DNA of 64,000 nucleotides from positions 434,001 through 498,000 of the forward strand of contig NZ_JAUSXQ010000001.1 of NCBI RefSeq assembly GCF_030816115.1, given 5' to 3'. The notes under the pieces are model-generated. The model ran no database searches and was not told the DNA's origin. It was given only the letters and a program-made list of their open reading frames with translations. This document shows positions 52,841-62,386 of this stretch, piece by piece. The translations under genes and the position numbers were made by a program. Within the stretch, counting starts at the first letter, position 1. Every line of letters begins with the position of its first letter. This DNA comes from Chryseobacterium sp. W4I1. GTDB taxonomy: Bacteria > Bacteroidota > Bacteroidia > Flavobacteriales > Weeksellaceae.

Positions 52841-53455
52841 ATGAATATGACGAATGTATTATTGCCGGTATTTTATATGCCCCCGATTTCATGGTTTTCA
52901 GTGTTTTTAAACCCTGAGAATGAGATTATATTTGAACAGTTTGAAAATTTTCCAAAGCAGACCTATAGAAACAGAACCAATATCTATGGTGCCAATGGGA
53001 AGCTTTCTTTGATTATTCCTATCAGCCATAACGGGAAAAGAGAGTTTAAAGATACTGAGATTTCCTACAGGGAAGACTGGAGAAGCCTTCATTGGAAATC
53101 TATAAAAACCGCCTATCAGAGTTCTCCTTACTTTGAATACTACGAAGATAAGTTGGTGAAAATATATGATCTGAAAGAGAAATTTCTTCTTGATTTTAAT
53201 CTTAAAGGGTTGGAAATCATTCAGCAGATCCTTAAAACAGAAAAGGCACAGTCTTTGAATGAAGAATATATCAAAAATCCGGAAGGTATCAATTTCAGAG
53301 AAAAATTTTCTGCAAAACTTCCTTCTGAATTTATAGTGGAAGAGTATTACCAGACCTTCTCTGATAAATTGGGATTTTTAAAAGATTTATCGATTCTCGA
53401 CCTTATCTGTAACAAAGGTCCTGAATCTCTGACTTATATAAAAAGTATTAAATAA
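52841..53455 (+). CDS. WbqC family protein
   Basis: 204 aa from ATG 52841 (52847 is equally possible). WbqC pattern: LLPVFYMPPISWFSVFLNPE at the start, FPKQTYRNRTNIYGANGKLS, HWKSIKTAYQSSPYFEYYED. WbqC-like proteins occur in glycan loci of other bacteria, but their activity is not established. In this lineage it follows lepB. Confidence 0.85.
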   Translation: MNMTNVLLPVFYMPPISWFSVFLNPENEIIFEQFENFPKQTYRNRTNIYGANGKLSLIIPISHNGKREFKDTEISYREDWRSLHWKSIKTAYQSSPYFEYYEDKLVKIYDLKEKFLLDFNLKGLEIIQQILKTEKAQSLNEEYIKNPEGINFREKFSAKLPSEFIVEEYYQTFSDKLGFLKDLSILDLICNKGPESLTYIKSIK

Positions 53456-53543
53456 TATAGAAGGTACCATTAGTAAAAATTCTCAGGAATCAAAAGATGA
53501 ACATGGTGCTTGCATATGACTCAAATAAAATAATTATCAACAT

Positions 53544-55229
53544 ATGAAAAAGGTATTATTAGCTGCTGTTTTTCTGGCAGGCTTTAGTTTCTCTTATGCA
53601 CAGGAATCCCAGGCAAAGAGTATTGATCCAAAGGAAGATAAAGATCTGATGACTTGGTATCATAAAGACTTTTCAGCAACAAAAGTATATGGAATAAATA
53701 CGGCAAATGCATATAAATATTTAGAATCTAAAGGTCTTAAGCCTAAAACGGTTGTAGTAGGAGTTTTAGACAGTGGTGTTCAGATTGATCACCCAGGTCT
53801 TGTGAAAAATATATGGTCCAATCCAAATGAAGTTCCCGGAAATGGAAAAGATGATGATGGAAACGGATATATTGATGATGTACACGGTTGGAACTTTATA
53901 GGCGGTAAAAATGGCGACATTGATATCGATAATATGGAAGTGACAAGAGTTGTTGCTAAGTATAAGCCTGTTTTCGAAGGAGATGACTCTACAAAAAACA
54001 AGGCGAATCAGGCTAAGATGCCGGAAGAGTTTGCCATGTACATGAAAGCTAAAGACCTTTTCGGCAAGAAAAGTATTGAAGCAAAGCAAAACCTACAGAC
54101 TTACACAATGATCAACAGTCTCATTCCTAATATGATAAAACTCTTAGGAGGAAAGCCTGTTACTGAAGAAACTTTAGCTGCCATAAAAGCCCCTACAGAT
54201 CAAAAAGATGCCATTGCGCTTCAGGTTTTAGGTCAGGTTTCCCAAAGCCCGGAATTTAAAGGTAAGTCTTCTGCTGAATTCGAAAAGCTAATGAAAGAGC
54301 AGATGAAAGAAGCAATAGATCACTATGCACCCGCAGCCAAGCAGTATGATTTGAGCTATGATCCAAGAAAAGAAATCGTAGGTGATAACTATGATGATTA
54401 TTCTGAAAAATCTTACGGAAACAACCATTATGAAGGAGCAGATGCAGAACACGGAACACACGTTGCCGGAATTATTGCAGGTCTTCCTCAGGGTAAAGAG
54501 ATACAGTATGGAGTAGCTTCAAAAGTGGCTAAGATCATGTCCGTAAGAACAGTTCCGAATGGTGATGAAAGAGATAAAGATGTAGCTAATGCCATCAGAT
54601 ATGCTGTTGATAATGGAGCCAAAATTTTAAATATGAGCTTCGGTAAACCGGTATCTCCAGGGAAGAATGTAGTTTGGGATGCTTTCAAATATGCTGAAGA
54701 TAAAGGAGTTCTTCTGGTAAAAGCAGCAGGTAACGAAAATGAAGACGTTGCTGAACACCTTGCTTTCCCTACGAATTTTAAAAATACGACAGATGAAAAA
54801 CCATTTGTAAACAATGTATTGGTTGTAGGAGCAAGCACCAACAGAAATAATCAACTGAGAGCAGACTTCTCGAACTTTAACAAGAAAATGGTCAACGTTT
54901 TTGCGCCGGGTGAAGAGATTTATTCTACAGTTCCTAAAAACGAATACAAATACCTTCAGGGAACTTCTATGGCATCACCTGTCGTGGCAGGAGCAGCAGC
55001 CGTATTATTAGCTTATATGCCCAATCTTAAACCAGATCAGATCATTGAAGCCCTTGTAAAAAGCAGCAACCCAAGCGCAGAGAACAAATTTCCTGAATTT
55101 TCTCAGGCTGGAGGCGTAATAGATCTTCAGAAAGCTGCAGAATATGCTTATACTAATTTCTACAATGGTAATAAAACATCAGCTAATAAGAAGCCTGCGA
55201 AATCCATAAAAAAGGCTGTTAAAAAATAA
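53544..55229 (+). CDS. subtilisin-like serine peptidase (S8)
   Basis: 561 aa. Signal peptide (LLAAVFLAGFSFSYAQ), catalytic Asp76 (VLDSGVQIDHPG), His303 (EHGTHVAGI) and Ser475 (GTSMASPV). An insertion of about 225 residues lies between Asp and His, larger than in typical subtilases. A lysine-rich tail (about 545-561) replaces any T9SS domain, so it is probably periplasmic. Terminator at 55260-55288. Confidence 0.92.
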   Translation: MKKVLLAAVFLAGFSFSYAQESQAKSIDPKEDKDLMTWYHKDFSATKVYGINTANAYKYLESKGLKPKTVVVGVLDSGVQIDHPGLVKNIWSNPNEVPGNGKDDDGNGYIDDVHGWNFIGGKNGDIDIDNMEVTRVVAKYKPVFEGDDSTKNKANQAKMPEEFAMYMKAKDLFGKKSIEAKQNLQTYTMINSLIPNMIKLLGGKPVTEETLAAIKAPTDQKDAIALQVLGQVSQSPEFKGKSSAEFEKLMKEQMKEAIDHYAPAAKQYDLSYDPRKEIVGDNYDDYSEKSYGNNHYEGADAEHGTHVAGIIAGLPQGKEIQYGVASKVAKIMSVRTVPNGDERDKDVANAIRYAVDNGAKILNMSFGKPVSPGKNVVWDAFKYAEDKGVLLVKAAGNENEDVAEHLAFPTNFKNTTDEKPFVNNVLVVGASTNRNNQLRADFSNFNKKMVNVFAPGEEIYSTVPKNEYKYLQGTSMASPVVAGAAAVLLAYMPNLKPDQIIEALVKSSNPSAENKFPEFSQAGGVIDLQKAAEYAYTNFYNGNKTSANKKPAKSIKKAVKK

Positions 55230-55259
55230 TATATCTGCCTGTACATAAGGTAAAACCAT

Positions 55260-55288
55260 AAAAAGTCCGAATTTTTCGGACTTTTTTT
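55260..55288 (+). terminator. intrinsic terminator after the subtilase gene
   Basis: AAAAAGTCCGAA pairs with TTCGGACTTTTT, then a T-run. Confidence 0.8.
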
Positions 55289-55353
55289 ATTTTTATCTTT
55301 CAATTTGGCACGGTTTTTTGTAACTTTATAGTAACAAAATAATAAACAACAAA

Positions 55354-55845
55354 ATGAAAAAGTTACTACTTGCAGGGATGATTGGAACATCACTTTTTGC
55401 AGTGTCTTGTTCCTCAGTAAAAAAAGCTGAAACGTCTCAAAACCAAAGAGTCGAATATTTGAAATTAAAAGGAGATTGGGAAATTGTAAGCGTCGATTAT
55501 GAAAAAGGATTCAAAATTAAACCTTTTGATGAAGGAGCGGATGCTCAGTGTTTCGTAGGAAGCCATTGGAGATTAATTCCAAATAATTATACCGGTGCCT
55601 ATACTTTAAATGGTGGTGGAGCTTGCCCAAGCCTTACTCGCCCTATCAAATTTGAAGTAAAAGATGGCAATACATTCTTATTCAAAAAAATAGCTGAAGG
55701 AACTAAAGCCAAGCAGAATACTGTAGGATATTCCCTAACGATTACCAACCAGTCTACAGATCAGTTCTCACTTGTACAGAGTGTTCCTTTCGATGGAAGC
55801 ACAGTACAGGTTGTTTACAACTTCCAGAGAGCAGGAATGAAATAA
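55354..55845 (+). CDS. lipocalin-family lipoprotein
   Basis: 163 aa. Lipobox AVSC (Cys19), then a lipocalin-like barrel beginning LKLKGDWEIVSVDYEKGFKI and ending in strands VVYNFQRAG. Two extra cysteines may form a disulfide. Ligand unknown. Located 25 bp before the OmpA-like gene and likely in the same operon. Confidence 0.82.
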   Translation: MKKLLLAGMIGTSLFAVSCSSVKKAETSQNQRVEYLKLKGDWEIVSVDYEKGFKIKPFDEGADAQCFVGSHWRLIPNNYTGAYTLNGGGACPSLTRPIKFEVKDGNTFLFKKIAEGTKAKQNTVGYSLTITNQSTDQFSLVQSVPFDGSTVQVVYNFQRAGMK

Positions 55846-55870
55846 TTTATCAATATAAAAGATCAAAAAA

Positions 55871-56560
55871 ATGAAATTTACTAAAACATATATAGGAGCA
55901 TTATTCTTATCATCAGCATTATTATTAACAAGCTGTGAAGCCGTTCAGAATTCTAACCACCAGCAGAGAGGTACAGCAGTAGGTGTTGCATCAGGAGCTG
56001 TGATTGGGGGTATTTTAGGAAATAATGTAGGGAGTGGTAAAAACTCAGCTTTAGGAGCTGTGTTAGGAGGAATTATCGGTGGAGTTGCAGGTAATGTTAT
56101 CGGTAACAAAATGGATAAGCAGGCTAAACAAATTAAAGAAACTTTACCTGGAGCTGAAGTAGAAAGAGTAGGAGATGGTATCAAAATTACTATGAATGAA
56201 AGCATTGTAAACTTTGCTTTTGACTCTTCTAATCTAACTTCAATTGCTCAGACCAACCTGGATAAATTAGCTCAGGTACTTGCTGATAACCCGGATACAA
56301 ATATTAATATCTACGGTCATACAGACAGTAAAGGTGCAGATGCTTACAACTTATCTCTTTCCCAAAGAAGAGCTGATGCGGTAAAAGCATACCTATCAGG
56401 AAAAGGAATTGCATCAAGCAGAATGTTTACAAAAGGTGAAGGTGAAGCTATGCCGGTTGCTACCAACGATACAGACGAAGGAAGAGCTAAAAACAGAAGA
56501 GTAGAATTTGCTATTACAGCAAATGAAAAAATGATTAATGATGCCAAACAAGGGCAATAA
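55871..56560 (+). CDS. OmpA family lipoprotein with glycine-zipper
   Basis: 229 aa. Lipobox LTSC (Cys22), a Gly-zipper stretch (about 36-78: SGAVIGGILGNNVGSGKNSA) and a C-terminal OmpA peptidoglycan-binding domain (about 105-218: NIYGHTDSKGADAYNLSLSQ, then RRADAVKAYL). It probably tethers the outer membrane to the cell wall. Terminator downstream. Confidence 0.9.
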   Translation: MKFTKTYIGALFLSSALLLTSCEAVQNSNHQQRGTAVGVASGAVIGGILGNNVGSGKNSALGAVLGGIIGGVAGNVIGNKMDKQAKQIKETLPGAEVERVGDGIKITMNESIVNFAFDSSNLTSIAQTNLDKLAQVLADNPDTNINIYGHTDSKGADAYNLSLSQRRADAVKAYLSGKGIASSRMFTKGEGEAMPVATNDTDEGRAKNRRVEFAITANEKMINDAKQGQ

Positions 56561-56587
56561 TTAATTTTATATAAATATTTTCGTAAA

Positions 56588-56611
56588 AGACCGCCTCGGC
56601 GGTTTTTTTTT
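56588..56611 (+). terminator. intrinsic terminator after the OmpA-like gene
   Basis: Compact stem ACCGCC-TC-GGCGGT followed by a run of T. Confidence 0.8.
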
Positions 56612-56641
56612 GTATTTTTATCCTATAAATTTTGAATTCAT

Positions 56642-56649
56642 TATTTTTG
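56642..56649 (+). promoter_or_regulatory. -7 element upstream of the UbiA-DprE operon
   Basis: TATTTTTG matches TAnnTTTG 17 bp before ATG 56667. No well-spaced -33 TTG is seen. Confidence 0.4.
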
Positions 56650-56666
56650 TAACTGAATTAGCATAA

Positions 56667-57554
56667 ATGAAGAAATATCTTAAACTCCTCCGGGTGGAAC
56701 AATGGGTGAAAAACCTGTTTGTTTTTGTCCCTCTGTTTTTTTCAGGAAACATTACAAATTTAGACCTACTTACCAAAAGCATCTTTGCGTTTATTATTTT
56801 TTCGTTCGCAGCAAGCGCTGTATATATCCTGAATGATTATAATGATATAGAAGCAGACAGCAAGCACCCCGAAAAAAGAAGAAGACCTCTGGCAAGTGGA
56901 GCCATCTCAAAATCCACGGCAATAGCAATTCTTGCAGGACTTATTATCGCAGATGTAGCACTTGTATTTTTTGCGCAGCTTTATTTCCATGAGTTTTTGT
57001 GGAAGTTTGGGGCGATCATCGCGATGTATTTTGTAATGAATATCGCTTATACGTTGAAATTGAAACATGTTCCCATCATTGATATTTTCATTATTGCCAC
57101 AGGATTTGTACTTCGAGTACTTGCAGGCGGTTATATTACAGGCATCAATATTTCCCAATGGGCCATCTTGCTGACTTTTGTACTGGCACTTGTTCTTGCG
57201 ATCGGGAAAAGAAGAGGAGAACTTATTAATGCGCAGGTTTCCGGGAAAACAAGAAAAGCTTTAGACGGATATAATGTACAGTTTGCAGATATTGCACTTT
57301 CCATTTCCGTTACCCTGGCGATCGTCTGTTATCTCATGTTTACCCTTTCACCTGAAGTTCAGGGAAGGTTCCATGAACGGGTGTTTTATACCGTCATATT
57401 TGTAGTTTTCGCTTTTCTGAGATACCTGCAGCAAACGCTGGTCTACAACAGAACGGAATCTCCCACAAAAATTGTCTACAGAGACCGGTATATTCAGGTA
57501 ACCTTAGTACTTTGGGTGGCCACATTTTTAATCCAGATTTACTTTAAGAAATGA
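56667..57554 (+). CDS. UbiA-type polyprenyl-phosphate phosphoribosyltransferase
   Basis: 295 aa, about eight to nine membrane helices. First Asp-rich motif NDYNDIEADSKHPEKRRRPL and second region DIFIIATGFVLRVLAGG, the pattern of decaprenyl-phosphate 5-phosphoribosyltransferase (DPPR synthase, Rv3806c-like) rather than quinone-forming UbiA. The choice is supported by the DprE1- and DprE2-like genes immediately downstream (4-bp overlap). It would transfer phosphoribose from PRPP to a polyprenyl phosphate. Confidence 0.85.
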   Translation: MKKYLKLLRVEQWVKNLFVFVPLFFSGNITNLDLLTKSIFAFIIFSFAASAVYILNDYNDIEADSKHPEKRRRPLASGAISKSTAIAILAGLIIADVALVFFAQLYFHEFLWKFGAIIAMYFVMNIAYTLKLKHVPIIDIFIIATGFVLRVLAGGYITGINISQWAILLTFVLALVLAIGKRRGELINAQVSGKTRKALDGYNVQFADIALSISVTLAIVCYLMFTLSPEVQGRFHERVFYTVIFVVFAFLRYLQQTLVYNRTESPTKIVYRDRYIQVTLVLWVATFLIQIYFKK

Positions 57555-58870
57555 AGCCGAATTTCACACAAAAAATTACCAACTGGGGCAATTTCCCGGT
57601 AGTAGAAAAAGAAATGAGATCTGAGGACAGCTTCAAAAAAATAAAGGAGTTTGTACTCAGTCATAACGAAGTTATTGCAAGAGGAAACGGAAGATGTTAC
57701 GGTGATGCTTCCTTGGGAGAAACTATATTTTCTACCAAAAAACTTAATAAATTCATCAGTTTCGACCGTCTGAATGGAATTATAGAATGTGAATCAGGAG
57801 TTTTGCTTTCGGATATACTGGAAATTGCTGTGCCACAGGGATATTTCCTTTACGTAACTCCCGGTACGAAATTTATTTCTGTAGGAGGAGCAATTGCTTC
57901 CGATGTTCATGGTAAAAATCACCATGCAGAAGGTTGCTTTTCAGAATATGTCATTGAATTTAAGTTGATGACAGAAAAAGGAGAGATCATCACATGCTCC
58001 AGAGAAGAAAACCAGGATAAATTCTGGGCTTCCATTGGAGGAATGGGACTTACCGGAATTATTCTTACAGCGAAATTTAAACTTAAGAACATACAATCTG
58101 CCTATATTCGTCAGGAAAGCATCAAAGCAGAGAATCTGGATGAAATTTTCAGACTTTTTGAAGAAAGTGAAAGCTGGACGTACACCGTAGCATGGATTGA
58201 TTGTCTTCAGAAAGGAAAGAATCTTGGCAGAAGTATTTTAATGAGAGGAGAACACGCTTTTCAGCATGAACTGCCCCATAATCTCACCAAACAGCCTTTA
58301 AGACTGAAGAAAAAACTGCAGCCCATTGTTCCGTTTTATTTTCCAAACTTTGTCCTGAATGCCTTAACGGTAAAGATCTTTAATCTTTTGTATTATAAAA
58401 AACAGGCAAAAAAAGAAGTTAAAAGTTTTATAGATTATGAAACTTTTTTCTATCCTCTGGACGCCATCACCGATTGGAATAAAATCTACGGAAAATCAGG
58501 TTTCATCCAGTATCAAATGGTGATTCCGAAAGAAGCAGGAAAAGAAGGCATGAAAATGATCCTTGAAACGATTGCAGCAAGCGGAAACGGTTCTTTTCTG
58601 GCCGTTTTAAAGCTTTTTGGGAAAAATAATCCTGATGCTTACAATTCATTTCCGTTTGAAGGGTATACCCTTGCTCTCGATTTTAAAGTCAATTCAAAAC
58701 TGAAAAAACTGGTCGGGAAATTAGATGATATCGTGCAGCAGTTCGGAGGAAGGATCTATCTTACAAAAGACAGCATGAGCAGGTCGTCATTGACAAATTA
58801 CCTTAAAAATATTCAAAGTTCAAAATTTGTGTCTTTACAGCACAAAAGAATCATAAACAACAATTCATAA
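57551..58870 (+). CDS. FAD-binding oxidoreductase, DprE1-like
   Basis: 439 aa. PCMH-type FAD domain: VIARGNGRCYGDASLGE, SVGGAIASDVHGKNHHAEGC, SIGGMGLTGIILTAKF. The C-terminus (about 260-439; YQMVIPKEAG, LALDFKVNSK) fits the decaprenylphosphoryl-ribose oxidase family, which oxidises the ribose 2'-OH to a ketone. Overlaps the upstream gene by 4 bp and the downstream gene by 1 bp. Confidence 0.85.
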   Translation: MKPNFTQKITNWGNFPVVEKEMRSEDSFKKIKEFVLSHNEVIARGNGRCYGDASLGETIFSTKKLNKFISFDRLNGIIECESGVLLSDILEIAVPQGYFLYVTPGTKFISVGGAIASDVHGKNHHAEGCFSEYVIEFKLMTEKGEIITCSREENQDKFWASIGGMGLTGIILTAKFKLKNIQSAYIRQESIKAENLDEIFRLFEESESWTYTVAWIDCLQKGKNLGRSILMRGEHAFQHELPHNLTKQPLRLKKKLQPIVPFYFPNFVLNALTVKIFNLLYYKKQAKKEVKSFIDYETFFYPLDAITDWNKIYGKSGFIQYQMVIPKEAGKEGMKMILETIAASGNGSFLAVLKLFGKNNPDAYNSFPFEGYTLALDFKVNSKLKKLVGKLDDIVQQFGGRIYLTKDSMSRSSLTNYLKNIQSSKFVSLQHKRIINNNS

Positions 58871-59595
58871 TGATAGTTCTGGGAAGTACGTCTGAAGTGG
58901 CACAGGCTTTTGTGGAAAAGGCTCTTCAGGAAGGAGAAAAGTTTGAAAAAATATACCTTTTCACTTCAAATAAAGAAACTACCGAAAGATTTGCAAGGCA
59001 TATTGATGTCAAATTTCTGCAGCAGTCCGAAGTTATCGAAATTGATCTTATGAAAGAGATTGATTATAATAAATTTGATCATGTCAGTTCAAATGTATTA
59101 TTTTGTGCAGCAGGATATTTGGGCGACGGAACCGAGGAAGGTCTTTATGACAACAGGAACACAGAAAAGATTATCAACATCAATTATTCAAAGCTGGTTC
59201 CGGTAATGAACTATTTTGCGCAGAAGTTTGAAAGCAGGAGATCAGGAACCATCATTGGACTTTCATCGGTAGCAGGAGACAGGGGAAGACAGAGTAATTT
59301 TATTTATGGCAGTGCAAAAGCAGCTTTTACGGCCTATTTGAGCGGTCTTAGAAATTACCTTTTTGATAAAAAAGTACATGTGCTTACCATAAAACCTGGC
59401 TTCATGGCTACGAAAATGACGGAAGGACTGCCTTTGAATCCTAAACTGACAGCAACACCGAAACAGGCTGCTGCTTGTATTTATAAAGCGTTTAAAAAGC
59501 AAAAGAATGTGGCGTACGTTTTGCCAGTTTGGGGTATTATTATGATGATTATCAGGAATGTACCTGAATTTATATTTAAAAAGTTAAAGCTTTAA
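58870..59595 (+). CDS. SDR oxidoreductase, DprE2-like
   Basis: 241 aa. MIVLGSTSEVAQAFVEKAL is the modified nucleotide-binding motif of the DprE2 group; FCAAG, then SSVAGDRGRQSNFIYGSAKA with the catalytic Tyr/Lys. It would reduce the keto intermediate to the arabinose epimer. The stop of the DprE1-like gene overlaps its start. Confidence 0.82.
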   Translation: MIVLGSTSEVAQAFVEKALQEGEKFEKIYLFTSNKETTERFARHIDVKFLQQSEVIEIDLMKEIDYNKFDHVSSNVLFCAAGYLGDGTEEGLYDNRNTEKIININYSKLVPVMNYFAQKFESRRSGTIIGLSSVAGDRGRQSNFIYGSAKAAFTAYLSGLRNYLFDKKVHVLTIKPGFMATKMTEGLPLNPKLTATPKQAAACIYKAFKKQKNVAYVLPVWGIIMMIIRNVPEFIFKKLKL

Positions 59596-59600
59596 TAAAA

Positions 59601-60188
59601 ATGAAAAAATTGTATTGTTTTGATTTTGACGGAACCCTGACGTATAAGGATACTATGTTTATGTATCTTAAATTCTACGATTCTACCAAATTCCGGATAC
59701 AATTTTTAAGACATGTTCCTCTTTTCATTCTCCTGAAAATGAAGCTTGCTGAAACCGAAAAAGTGAAGAAAAGCTTCATCGGATCTATTCTTAAAGGACA
59801 AACGCAGGAAAAAATAGAATTGAAGTCCAAACAGTTTTTTGAACATCATTATCCCAAAATAGTACGGGAAAATGCCTTAGACTTTATTAAAAATATCGAT
59901 AGAGATAATACACAGAGTTTATTGGTTACCGCTTCCTTAGACATCTGGGTAAAACCATTCGCTGAAGAGCTTAAAATGGAGCTGGTATCTACCCGTGCAG
60001 AGTTTAAAAACGGCATTTTTACAGGAAATTTCATTGGTAAAAACTGTAACGGAAAAGAAAAACTTCTAAGGATAAAGGCGGAAATAAGTGATACTAAATA
60101 TGACAAAATAATTGCTTTCGGGGATACTTCCGGTGACCGCCAGATGCTTAAATGGGCAAATGAAGGTCATTACCAATTTTTTCACTAA
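59601..60188 (+). CDS. HAD-IB family phosphatase
   Basis: 195 aa. FDFDGTLTYKDTM (nucleophile Asp at 10, general acid Asp at 12), SLLVTASLDIWVKP (motif II Thr/Ser) and IIAFGDTSGDRQML (motif IV). Cytoplasmic. Following the UbiA-DprE1-DprE2-like trio by 5 bp, it is a candidate for removing the 5-phosphate from the phosphoribosyl lipid, a step done by a PAP2-type enzyme in mycobacteria. Confidence 0.8.
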   Translation: MKKLYCFDFDGTLTYKDTMFMYLKFYDSTKFRIQFLRHVPLFILLKMKLAETEKVKKSFIGSILKGQTQEKIELKSKQFFEHHYPKIVRENALDFIKNIDRDNTQSLLVTASLDIWVKPFAEELKMELVSTRAEFKNGIFTGNFIGKNCNGKEKLLRIKAEISDTKYDKIIAFGDTSGDRQMLKWANEGHYQFFH

Positions 60189-60210
60189 TTTTGAAAGGTA
60201 AAAATTAAAC

Positions 60211-60675
60211 ATGAAAAGACTGCTTCTTGCAAGTACTGCAATCTTAATGAGCTGTGCAACCCCATCGTCTCAGCCACCATCAGCCGGCCAGAACGGTGCA
60301 GAGCTACTTGTTTCTGAGTCACAGGGTGGTACAGATGTGGCTGGATTTACCATTATTAAGAATGAACAGGAATTCCGAAACTCCATTAAAGGAAGTTTTG
60401 GTCTTGTTGAAGTGAAAAAAGAACCGGATGTCAACTATCCCAAATTTCCAAAAGATAAAAAAGTGATTTTATATCATATGGGAAGTTTCAGGTCGGGCAG
60501 CCATAGAATTGACAGGATTAAAAACGTATCGGTAAAAAATAATATACTGTACATAGAAGTTCCTGCTGTAGAATCTGGCGGAATGGAAATTCAGGTGCTT
60601 TCCAACCCCTGGTTTATCTTTGCTGTTCCTTCAGACTATCAGTTTACTTCCGTAGAATTAAAATATTCAAAATAA
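60211..60675 (+). CDS. PrcB-domain lipoprotein
   Basis: 154 aa. Lipobox MSC (Cys15), linker to about 35, then a PrcB_C-like domain (FTIIKNEQEFRNSIKGSFG; KVILYHMGSFRSGSHRIDRI; VESGGMEIQVLSNPWFIFAV). PrcB proteins associate with proteases in spirochaetes; here the partner is unknown. 22 bp after the HAD gene. Confidence 0.75.
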   Translation: MKRLLLASTAILMSCATPSSQPPSAGQNGAELLVSESQGGTDVAGFTIIKNEQEFRNSIKGSFGLVEVKKEPDVNYPKFPKDKKVILYHMGSFRSGSHRIDRIKNVSVKNNILYIEVPAVESGGMEIQVLSNPWFIFAVPSDYQFTSVELKYSK

Positions 60676-60676
60676 A

Positions 60677-61852
60677 ATGAACAAAATATATTTAGATAAC
60701 GCTGCCACAACACCTCTTGCTGAAGAAGTCATAGATGCAATGGTGAGTACCATGAAGATGAATTTCGGAAATCCTTCCTCTACCCACAGCTTTGGCCAGG
60801 AAGCAAAGATCCTTATTGAAAATGTAAGAAGACAGGTTGCAGATTATCTTCATGTAACTCCTGCGGAGATCATCTTTACTTCGTGTGGAACAGAATCAAA
60901 CAATATGATTATCAAGTCCAGTGTAGAACACCTTGGAGTAGAAAGAATCATCAGTTCTCCGCTGGAACACAAGTGTGTTTCGGAGAGCATTTTAGATATG
61001 AAGAATAGAAAGGGAGTAGAAGTAGTCTATATTCGCCCTAATGAAAAAGGAGATATTGATCTTAATAAGCTGGAAGAGCTTTTAAAAGCTTCAGACAAAA
61101 AGACTTTAGTAAGCTTGATGCATGCTAATAATGAGATTGGAAATATTGTAGATATTAAAAGAATAGCAGCATTATGCAAAGCGAATAATGCTCTTTATCA
61201 TTCAGATACGGTGAAAACCATGGCTCACATGGAGTTTGATTTTTCAGATATCCCTGTAGATTTTGCTTCTTGCAGTGCCCATAAATTCCATGGTCCGAAA
61301 GGAGTAGGTTTTGCTTTTATCAGAAAAGCAACTGGTTTGAGAGGAATTATTACCGGAGGGCCTCAGGAAAGAAGTCTGAGAGCTGGGACTGAAAATGTTG
61401 CCGGTATTGTTGGTTTAGGTAAGGCTTTAGAGCTTTGCATCAACAATATGGAGGCTTATGCCGGTCATATAAAAGAAATTAAAAAATATGCTATTGAAAA
61501 ATTATCTGCAGAGGTTCCGAATATTAAATTCAATGGACGAAGCGGTGAGATGGAAAATAGTGTAGACAGCGTTTTAAGTGCATTACTTCCCTACAAAGAT
61601 CCTTTGATCGGGCTTCAGCTGGATATGAAAGGGATTGCAATCTCTCAGGGGAGTGCATGTTCTTCAGGAGCATCAAAACCTTCAATGGTGATGATGATGG
61701 TACTTTCTGAAGATGAAATGGACAATTGTACTCCATTGCGTATATCATTCAGCCATATGACGACAAAAGCAGAAATAGACGTTCTGGCAGAAGCCTTAGC
61801 AGAAATTTCTAAAGGCTTTGCTATAGAAAAAACAAATGTTGAGCATAGATAG
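60677..61852 (+). CDS. cysteine desulfurase (IscS/NifS family)
   Basis: 391 aa, family length. YLDNAATTPL at the start, THSFGQEAK, PLP-binding Lys203 (SAHKFHGPKG), catalytic Cys328 (SQGSACSSGASKP) and the C-terminal LRISFSHMTTKAEID. It removes sulfur from cysteine for Fe-S cluster or thiolation use. Starts 1 bp after the PrcB-like stop. No IscU is adjacent. Confidence 0.92.
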   Translation: MNKIYLDNAATTPLAEEVIDAMVSTMKMNFGNPSSTHSFGQEAKILIENVRRQVADYLHVTPAEIIFTSCGTESNNMIIKSSVEHLGVERIISSPLEHKCVSESILDMKNRKGVEVVYIRPNEKGDIDLNKLEELLKASDKKTLVSLMHANNEIGNIVDIKRIAALCKANNALYHSDTVKTMAHMEFDFSDIPVDFASCSAHKFHGPKGVGFAFIRKATGLRGIITGGPQERSLRAGTENVAGIVGLGKALELCINNMEAYAGHIKEIKKYAIEKLSAEVPNIKFNGRSGEMENSVDSVLSALLPYKDPLIGLQLDMKGIAISQGSACSSGASKPSMVMMMVLSEDEMDNCTPLRISFSHMTTKAEIDVLAEALAEISKGFAIEKTNVEHR

Positions 61853-61935
61853 TCTTATTGCTTAAAAGTCGTAATTTTGAATATCCAATTAAGGATTAAA
61901 TAGAATATAATATTAATTTAAATAAAAGAAACAAA

Positions 61936-62253
61936 ATGGCTTTAGAAATTACGGACAGCTCATTTCAGGAAACGGTTTTAAAATCAGATAAGCCGGTATT
62001 GGTTGACTTCTGGGCAGTATGGTGTGGACCATGCAGAACTTTAGGACCAATCATCGAAGAAGTAGCATCAGATTTTGAAGGAAAAGCGGTAGTAGGAAAA
62101 GTTGATGTAGACAACAATCAGGAAATTTCAATGCAGTATGGCATCAGAAATATCCCTACAGTTCTGATTTTTAAGAATGGTGAAGTGGTTGATAAATTGG
62201 TAGGCGTAACCCCAAAAGAGGTAATTGCTGAGAAATTAAGCGCTCACTTATAA
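61936..62253 (+). CDS. trxA: thioredoxin
   Basis: 105 aa, classic size. WCGPC active site (Cys30, Cys33) in VDFWAVWCGPCRTLGP, cis-Pro loop IRNIPTVLIF, and a C-terminal helix. Cytoplasmic disulfide reductant. Own terminator at 62271-62303. Confidence 0.95.
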   Translation: MALEITDSSFQETVLKSDKPVLVDFWAVWCGPCRTLGPIIEEVASDFEGKAVVGKVDVDNNQEISMQYGIRNIPTVLIFKNGEVVDKLVGVTPKEVIAEKLSAHL

Positions 62254-62270
62254 AAAAATAAGTTTGATAA

Positions 62271-62303
62271 TGAACGCCTTTCATTTTTGGAAGGTGTTTT
62301 TTA
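62271..62303 (+). terminator. intrinsic terminator after trxA
   Basis: AACGCCTT pairs with AAGGTGTT over a loop, then a T-run. Confidence 0.7.
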
Positions 62304-62313
62304 TTGAAATAAT

Positions 62314-62348
62314 TTGCAGGTGATGAAAAAAGGTGTAATTTTGCAATC
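62314..62348 (+). promoter_or_regulatory. promoter of the tRNA-Asp array
   Basis: -33 TTG at 62314-62316 and -7 TAATTTTG at 62336-62343, 19 bp apart, match the flavobacterial consensus; start near 62348. Confidence 0.65.
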
Positions 62349-62386
62349 ACAAAAAAGAAACGACGTTCTTTACAACAACAGAAAAT

